A DNA stretch of 64,000 nt from the NCBI GenBank assembly GCA_003104995.1, contig PQAO01000015.1:1-64000 (forward strand), in the 5' to 3' direction. This stretch comes from Dehalococcoidia bacterium (lineage in GTDB: Bacteria; Chloroflexota; Dehalococcoidia; Tepidiformales; Tepidiformaceae). Position numbers and translations under genes: made by a program. The notes below the pieces were generated by a model. The model was not told the origin of the DNA, did no database searches, and worked only from the letters and a program-made list of their open reading frames with translations. This document shows, piece after piece, positions 58,714 through 64,000 of the stretch (positions within the stretch are counted from its first letter, which is position 1; the number at the start of each line of letters is the position of its first letter).

Positions 58714-61452
58714 GTGCCACCAGCAGCTCCCGGCAAGCCCCGCCTCGTCGTGCTCGACTCGCACGGCATCCTCTACCGCGCCTTCTTCGCCTTTGCCAAC
58801 TCCGACCATCCCCTCATGACCTCGAAAGGCGAACTCACTTTCGCCGTGCACGGCTACGCCGAGACGCTCATCCGCGTGCTCGACTTGCTCAAGCCGACGC
58901 ACATCTGCGCGGCCTGGGACGCCCACGGCAAGACGTTCCGGCACGAGGCGAGCGAGGCTTACAAGGCCACCCGCCGCGAGACGCCCTCCGAGCTGCTGAA
59001 GCAGATGGTGCGGGTCCGCGAGATGCTCGACGCCTTCAACATCCCCATCTTCGAAGTGCCCGGTTACGAGGCCGACGACGTGGCCGGCACCATCGCCCGC
59101 AAAGCCGCCGACCAGGGAATCGAGACCTACATCGCCACCCTCGATACCGACCTGGTCCAGCTCATCGGGCCGAACGTCAGCCTCTTCATGTTCCGCCCCT
59201 ACCAGCGCGACACCGTCGACTACAACGAGCAGCGCGCCGCCGAACGGTACGGGTTCAGCCCGAAATACATGATCGACTACAAGGCGCTCAAGGGAGACAC
59301 GAGCGACAACGTCGAAGGCATCAAGGGCATCGGCGAGAAGACCGCGACCGAGCTCATCCGCCAGTTCGGCGGGGTGCCCCAGATCTACGAAAACATCGAG
59401 CTCGTCCGGGGCGCCGTGAAGCAGAAGCTGCTCGACGGGCAAGAGACCGCATTCCGCAACCTCGACCTGGTGACGATCCACACCGATGTGGACATCGACT
59501 TCGACCTGGATGCGTGCCGCGTCCAGGACTTCGACCGCGAACGAGTGGCCACCCTCTTCCGCGAGCTCGAGTTCCGGATGCTGGCGCAACGGCTCGATGA
59601 AGTGCTCGGCTCTGCCAAACCGGACGCCACCGTGGAAGACGCCACCGAGACTGTCTACACCACCGTATCCACTCCCCATGCGCTCACCGAGCTTGCCGCG
59701 ACCCTGCGGGCAACGGGGTCGTTCGGTTTCGCGGGCATCTCGACCACGGGCGACACCTCCCACCCGATGGTGCTGGGACTGGCGTTTTCGACAACGCCCG
59801 GCAAGGCGTGGTACGTCCCGGTCGGCCACGCACCCCGCATCGATGGCAACAGCGAGCAGCTCAAGTTCGGGGCGGTGCGGGACGCGCTCGGGCCGCTCCT
59901 GGCCGACCCGGCGCTCAAGAAGACCGCCTACAACACCAAGTACCTGCTCCACCAGCTCGAACGCAACGGTATGGAGCTCGCCGGGTACGAGTTCGACGTG
60001 GCCATCGCGGCCTTCCTCCTCGGCGAGACGTCCTCCCAATTGCAGGCGCTGGTCAACGAACGCCTCGGCATCCAGATGACCACGCTGCAATCCATCACTG
60101 GCACGGGCCGCAACGTCACACCGCTCTCGCAAGCGGACATCGCGGACGTGGCGCCCTACGCCTGCCAGCAGGCAGACATGCTCCTGCGCATCCGCCCCCA
60201 GCTGGAGGAGCAGCTCAACGAGCGGGGCCAGTGGGCGCTCTTCGCAGACATGGAGATGCCGCTCATCCGCGTTCTCTACCGCATGGAGAAGCTGGGCATC
60301 GCCGTCGACGTGGCGGTCCTCCGCGAACTCTCACGAGCGATGTCGGTCGACATCGACAGGGCAGAGCGCGAGATCTACTCGGTTGTCGGCCACGAGTTCA
60401 ACATCGGCAGCCCGAAGCAGCTGAGCGACATCCTCTTCGGCGCACTCGGCCTCCCCAAGACGCGCAAGACCACCCAGGGCTACAGCACTGACCAGCGCGC
60501 GCTCGAAGGCCTGCGCCCGGTCGCACCGATCATCGACCTCATTTTCCAGTACCGTGAACTGACGAAACTGAAGTCGACGTACACCGACGCGCTCCCGGGG
60601 ACGATCGCGGAGGACGGCCGCATCCACACCGACTTCCAGCAGACGGTCGCTTCGACGGGCCGGCTGAGCAGCACTAACCCGAACCTCCAGAACATCCCCG
60701 TCCGCACCGACACGGGCCGGGACATCCGCCGCGCGTTCGTGGCTGCCCACTTCGAGGACCCGTGGTTCGTCGCGGCCGACTACTCCCAGATCGAACTCCG
60801 CGTGCTCGCGCACATCACCGAAGACGACGGGCTGATCCAGGCGTTCCTTGCCGACCAGGACATCCACCGGGCGACGGCGGCCAGCGTGTATGGCGTTGAA
60901 CCAGGCGAGGTGACCCGCCAGATGCGCGACACGGCGAAGATGGTGAACTTCGGCATCGCCTATGGCATGGGCGAGTTCGGACTCGCCAGCCGCACGGGGA
61001 TGACGCGGGAGGAGGCGGAGGCCTTCATCACGACGTACTACCGGCGCTTCCCGGGCATCGCCATGTGGCAGCAGACCACCCTCGCCTCGACGCGCGAGAA
61101 GGGCTACGCCGAGACGCTGTTTGGGCGCAGGCGGTACCTCCCGGCCATCCGCAGCACGAACTTCCAGGTCCGCTCCGCAGCCGAGCGCGAAGCCATCAAT
61201 ATGCCCATCCAGGGCACCGCCGCCGACATCATCAAGGTCGCCATGATCCGCGTGGACGACGAACTGCGGGAACGCCAGCTCCGGAGCCGCATGATCCTCC
61301 AGGTGCACGACGAGCTCATCTTCGAATGCCCGGCTGAGGAGGTCGAGGTGATCCGCGAGCTCTCGGTCCGGCTGATGCCGGGCAGCCTCCAACTGAAGGT
61401 GCCGCTCAAGGTGGACCTGAAGCAGGGCCGCAACTGGGGCGAGATGGAGTAG
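58714..61452 (+). CDS. polA: DNA polymerase I
   Basis: 912 aa. N-terminal 5'-3' exonuclease (PGYEADDVAGTIARKA, TLDTDLVQLI, GDTSDNVEGIKGIGEKTA), a central 3'-5' exonuclease-fold domain, and the family A polymerase: motif A DYSQIELRVLAH, O helix RDTAKMVNFGIAYG, motif C QVHDELIFE. The proofreading acidic residues are missing (GFAGISTTG where DxE is expected; YNTKYLLHQL instead of an Asp), so it should lack proofreading, like Taq polymerase. The O-helix aromatic residue is Phe. GTG start, leaderless-looking, divergent from a toxin-antitoxin pair. Confidence 0.96.
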   Translation: MPPAAPGKPRLVVLDSHGILYRAFFAFANSDHPLMTSKGELTFAVHGYAETLIRVLDLLKPTHICAAWDAHGKTFRHEASEAYKATRRETPSELLKQMVRVREMLDAFNIPIFEVPGYEADDVAGTIARKAADQGIETYIATLDTDLVQLIGPNVSLFMFRPYQRDTVDYNEQRAAERYGFSPKYMIDYKALKGDTSDNVEGIKGIGEKTATELIRQFGGVPQIYENIELVRGAVKQKLLDGQETAFRNLDLVTIHTDVDIDFDLDACRVQDFDRERVATLFRELEFRMLAQRLDEVLGSAKPDATVEDATETVYTTVSTPHALTELAATLRATGSFGFAGISTTGDTSHPMVLGLAFSTTPGKAWYVPVGHAPRIDGNSEQLKFGAVRDALGPLLADPALKKTAYNTKYLLHQLERNGMELAGYEFDVAIAAFLLGETSSQLQALVNERLGIQMTTLQSITGTGRNVTPLSQADIADVAPYACQQADMLLRIRPQLEEQLNERGQWALFADMEMPLIRVLYRMEKLGIAVDVAVLRELSRAMSVDIDRAEREIYSVVGHEFNIGSPKQLSDILFGALGLPKTRKTTQGYSTDQRALEGLRPVAPIIDLIFQYRELTKLKSTYTDALPGTIAEDGRIHTDFQQTVASTGRLSSTNPNLQNIPVRTDTGRDIRRAFVAAHFEDPWFVAADYSQIELRVLAHITEDDGLIQAFLADQDIHRATAASVYGVEPGEVTRQMRDTAKMVNFGIAYGMGEFGLASRTGMTREEAEAFITTYYRRFPGIAMWQQTTLASTREKGYAETLFGRRRYLPAIRSTNFQVRSAAEREAINMPIQGTAADIIKVAMIRVDDELRERQLRSRMILQVHDELIFECPAEEVEVIRELSVRLMPGSLQLKVPLKVDLKQGRNWGEME

Positions 61453-61459
61453 GAGACTC

Positions 61460-62206
61460 TTACAACCGCGCCGCCAGGAACTCCCGGGTCGCGTTGGTTC
61501 CCTCTGGCGGCACGTCGGCATGGAGTCCGGGATACGCGTGCAGGCGCTTGTCCTTCGTGCCCAGCAGGTCGAACAACTCGAACGCGCCATCCCGGCCGAA
61601 GCGCTCGTCGCCCCACTGGACGACGAAGAGCGTGGGACAAGAGATGTGCGGAGCGTCCGCACGGTGGCGGTTGCCGAAGCGTCCGCGGATGGCGCTTGAA
61701 CCGGTGAAACCGCACAACCCGAGGACAGCGGCTTTGATGCGGGGTTCGGCCGCGACGAGGGGCAATCCCAGCATCGTCCCCATCGAGAGGCCCCAGTAGC
61801 CGATGCGTTCGCCGTCGATGCCGGGCAGCTCGGCGAGGGCGTCGAGCGTGGCCTTCCAGTCGGCCACCATCCGGTCGAACGTGTCGGGCCGCTTCCACAG
61901 GGCGATGTAGTCGGGGTGCCCCGCCGGGTCTTCGATCGTGGCGATTGGCCCGCGTTCTCCGTGGTCGACGGCGTCGATGGCGGCGGCCGCTATGCCGTGG
62001 CGGCGCACGAAGCGCCGCGCAAGGGCAAGACCGTTCGGGTTGCGCTTTTCGCTCTGCCCGCCATGGCCGATGAGCACGAGCGGGACCGGGCCGACCGCTT
62101 CGTCGGGCGCCCAGAGGATCCCGGGGATGCGGTCGCCCGCGCGTTCGACAAAAAAGCCGCGTTCGATCACGCCCATGCTTGAAGCACTCTCGTCTCGCCA
62201 TTCCAT
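61460..62206 (-). CDS. Alpha/beta hydrolase (dienelactone-hydrolase-like)
   Basis: 248 aa. Oxyanion LIGHGG, nucleophile GLSMGT, acid in VVQWGDERF and His in GLHADVP give a complete triad pattern. ATG at 62206 gives the full ORF; ATG 62176 (10 residues shorter) is possible. Cytoplasmic esterase or lactonase of unknown substrate. It converges on polA (7-nt gap). Confidence 0.82.
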   Translation of the reverse strand: MEWRDESASSMGVIERGFFVERAGDRIPGILWAPDEAVGPVPLVLIGHGGQSEKRNPNGLALARRFVRRHGIAAAAIDAVDHGERGPIATIEDPAGHPDYIALWKRPDTFDRMVADWKATLDALAELPGIDGERIGYWGLSMGTMLGLPLVAAEPRIKAAVLGLCGFTGSSAIRGRFGNRHRADAPHISCPTLFVVQWGDERFGRDGAFELFDLLGTKDKRLHAYPGLHADVPPEGTNATREFLAARL

Positions 62207-62304
62207 GCATCACACCCGGCCCGTTGCCCGATTTTGCCCGACTGTAACCCCTACTCCGCCCTTCCGCCCATCGATCGGGTTGGGACGGACTTTATACTCG
62301 ATGC

Positions 62305-63576
62305 ATGCGCATTGGCGTCATCGGTGCGGGCGCAGCCGGCCTTACCGCCGCCTACCGGCTTACCCAGTCGGGGCACCGGGTGACGGTCTACGAGGCCAAC
62401 CCGTATGTCGGCGGCCGCACGCACAGCGAACATTTCGGCCCGGGGCACCACCTCGATACCGGCGCGGGCTGGCTCACCTCCGCCTACACGAGCACGCTCG
62501 CGCTGTTCGACGAGCTTGGCGAGCGCGAACGGCTCCAGCCGATGCGCGCCAGCGCCCCGGCGGAACTCCTGGTCGAGGGCAAGGTCTATCTCGGCACCGG
62601 GCTCCCGCGCACGCCAGCTGGCGAGCATATCGTCCCCGCGGATGAGCGTGAACGCCTCCGCAACTGGCTGCGCTGGCTCGAAGGCTACCCGCCGCTCGGC
62701 TACCGCACCTTCAACGACCAGGAGAACGCCGAGGCGCACCTCGCGCCGGTCAGCCCCGCCGCGACCCGCTACCTGTTCGGCCCGATGTTCGAGGGTCTCT
62801 TCGCCCCGCTTTCCGAGCAGTCGGCAGAGTTCCTGCGGTCGTGGATCGCCGCGAGTCGCGCGCAATACTTCCAGGTGCACGAAGGCATGGATGCACCCTG
62901 GAAGCGAGTCGCAAGCCACCTGGATGTGCGCCTCAATGCTCGAGTGGAGATGATCCGGCAGGGCGGCACCCGCATGGAAGTCGTCGCCAACAGCATGGGC
63001 ACCGAATTCGACGGCATCGTCGCCGCGGTGCCCCCGCCCGCCGGGAACCGCTTTGTAACGCGCGCGATCGAGCCCCGGTGGGTTGCCCAGCTCGACTACG
63101 AGCAGATCCGGTATTCCGGGCAGTGCCGCCTCTACCTTGCGATGCCCGGCGACGCACCCGCCCGGCTCCACCGGCGGGCGCTCCCCATGGGGTTGATCGC
63201 CAGTGTCGAATGGCAGTCTGGCGGTCAGGGGGCATGGGGGAAGTGCCCCGGCGGCTGGCAGTGGGCCCTTATCTGCGGCAACCAGGCCTATAGCACGCAC
63301 CTTGCGGACCTCCCCGATGATGAGGTCGCCGGGCATCTCTGGACCGAGGCGGCGAAGCTCGTACCCGGCCTGCCACCGCTGAAATCGTGGAACGTCCGCC
63401 ATGTGGTGCGCTGGGAACAGGCGGTGCCAACCATGGCGCCGGGTCACTTCACCCGGATGGCAGCCTACCAGCGGCGTCCACCGCTGGTGTTCGCAGGCGA
63501 CTGGACGCACCAGGCGTGCATCGAGGGCGCCGTGCGATCGGGGGAGGCCGCCGCCGAAGCCTTCGGGCCAGGGTAG
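62305..63576 (+). CDS. Flavin amine oxidase-like FAD protein
   Basis: 423 aa. Dinucleotide-binding GAGAAGLTAAYRL at the N-terminus with EANPYVGGRTHS and the C-terminal FAD motif VFAGDWTHQACIEGAVRSGE place it with monoamine oxidase, phytoene desaturase and protoporphyrinogen oxidase-like enzymes. TATACT at 62293-62298 ends 6 nt before the ATG: leaderless. Reaction not predictable. Confidence 0.83.
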   Translation: MRIGVIGAGAAGLTAAYRLTQSGHRVTVYEANPYVGGRTHSEHFGPGHHLDTGAGWLTSAYTSTLALFDELGERERLQPMRASAPAELLVEGKVYLGTGLPRTPAGEHIVPADERERLRNWLRWLEGYPPLGYRTFNDQENAEAHLAPVSPAATRYLFGPMFEGLFAPLSEQSAEFLRSWIAASRAQYFQVHEGMDAPWKRVASHLDVRLNARVEMIRQGGTRMEVVANSMGTEFDGIVAAVPPPAGNRFVTRAIEPRWVAQLDYEQIRYSGQCRLYLAMPGDAPARLHRRALPMGLIASVEWQSGGQGAWGKCPGGWQWALICGNQAYSTHLADLPDDEVAGHLWTEAAKLVPGLPPLKSWNVRHVVRWEQAVPTMAPGHFTRMAAYQRRPPLVFAGDWTHQACIEGAVRSGEAAAEAFGPG

Positions 63577-63634
63577 CCGTCCGGAGACTCCCCCAGGGTG
63601 TAGAATCCGCCCGCAATACCCGGAGGCCTTTCCC

Positions 63635-64000
63635 ATGCGGTTCCAGGACACACCCGAACTGGCGAAGTGGCGCACCCAGGTGCGTTCGTTCGTCGATACG
63701 AACTGGCGGGCGCACGCCAAACCTAATGAAGACGAGGACTCGATGGAGGGTCCGACCGACGAGTCCCGTACGAAGGTGTGGCTCGATAAGCTCGCCGAAA
63801 ACGGATGGCTCGCACCGGCATGGCCGAAGCAGTACGGCGGCGCCGACATGTCAGTCCTCGAGCAGTTCGTGCTGAACCAGGAGTTGCACGAAGCGGGCGC
63901 GCCGACCAGCCGCCAGATGCTCAACCTGGTCGGGCCGACGATCATGCTGCACGGCACTGACGAGCAGAAGGCCGAACACCTGCCGCCGATGCTCCGCGGT
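63635..64000 (+). CDS. Acyl-CoA dehydrogenase, N-terminal part (runs off window)
   Basis: 122 codons seen. QDTPELAKWRTQVRSFVDTN and PAWPKQYGGADMSVLEQF are the N-terminal helical domain of the same subfamily as the gene at 33876-35048. A CGGAGG Shine-Dalgarno lies 8 nt before the ATG. Catalytic parts are beyond the window. Confidence 0.9.
   Translation, partial: MRFQDTPELAKWRTQVRSFVDTNWRAHAKPNEDEDSMEGPTDESRTKVWLDKLAENGWLAPAWPKQYGGADMSVLEQFVLNQELHEAGAPTSRQMLNLVGPTIMLHGTDEQKAEHLPPMLRG

Noticed and set aside
58618..60132. Minus-strand open frame of ~500 codons
   Set aside because: Antisense to polA and without any recognisable domain.
1..64000. CRISPR arrays, insertion sequences, phage or recombinase genes
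   Set aside because: No spaced repeats, terminal inverted repeats with transposase, or integrase motifs were found.

Overview
The window is about 64 kb of very GC-rich, densely coded bacterial chromosome with no rRNA, phage, transposase or CRISPR array. The gene mix (several acyl-CoA dehydrogenases, an F420-type luciferase-like oxidoreductase, an Aco-type 2-oxo acid dehydrogenase operon with AcoX, an LIV-type ABC transporter, a DRTGG/BioD-like ATPase, frequent GTG/TTG starts and leaderless-looking promoters) suggests a heterotrophic Chloroflexota bacterium, perhaps near Dehalococcoidia/Tepidiformales. That placement is inference; no rRNA is present to confirm it.

Layout. 1-3.1 kb: start of a UvrD/PcrA helicase, zinc-ribbon proteins, a DRTGG ATPase and a 6-pyruvoyl-tetrahydropterin synthase homologue. 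3.1-5.4 kb: tRNA-Gly with a duplicated 3' end bracketing a small segment (lipoprotein gene plus remnant of an arylamine N-acetyltransferase gene), then the intact acetyltransferase. 5.5-10.3 kb: envelope proteins (secreted hydrolase, acyltransferase-3/SGNH protein, propeller-like lipoprotein). 10.5-15.4 kb: a tRNA-Gln with two displaced copies of its 3' end; the intervals carry a terpene-cyclase-like gene with an orphan molybdopterin oxidoreductase, and a HicB/HicA pair. 15.5-19.8 kb: MacB/FtsX-type ABC exporter. 20-29.6 kb: housekeeping and conserved hypothetical genes (argS, DUF309, DUF402, DUF429, IMPase, DUF885, UbiA, cinA) and a DUF4258/DUF2283-like pair. 29.7-40.1 kb: two acyl-CoA dehydrogenases, SDR, LLM oxidoreductase, PhoD-like phosphatase, hemerythrin-like protein, methyltransferase, rhodanese. 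40.2-46.8 kb: livKHMGF, translationally coupled to an alpha/beta hydrolase and a sortase. 46.9 kb: tRNA-Asp. 47-53.6 kb: YgjP-like peptidase and the E1alpha-E1beta-AcoX-E2-E3 operon. 54-58 kb: nitroreductase, DEAD-box helicase with infA, acyl-CoA dehydrogenase. 58-64 kb: AbrB/RelE-like toxin-antitoxin pair, polA, hydrolase, flavin amine-oxidase-like protein and the start of a fourth acyl-CoA dehydrogenase.

How the genes fit together. Catabolic genes dominate: LIV-type uptake, a five-gene Aco/PDH-type complex giving acyl-CoA plus NADH, and acyl-CoA dehydrogenase, SDR and LLM enzymes for branched or unusual acyl chains. Two tRNA loci look like integration hot spots whose islands have lost (or never had) a recombinase. 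About seventeen genes have a TANNNT box 6-9 nt before the start codon, implying leaderless mRNAs; I used this to settle several starts.
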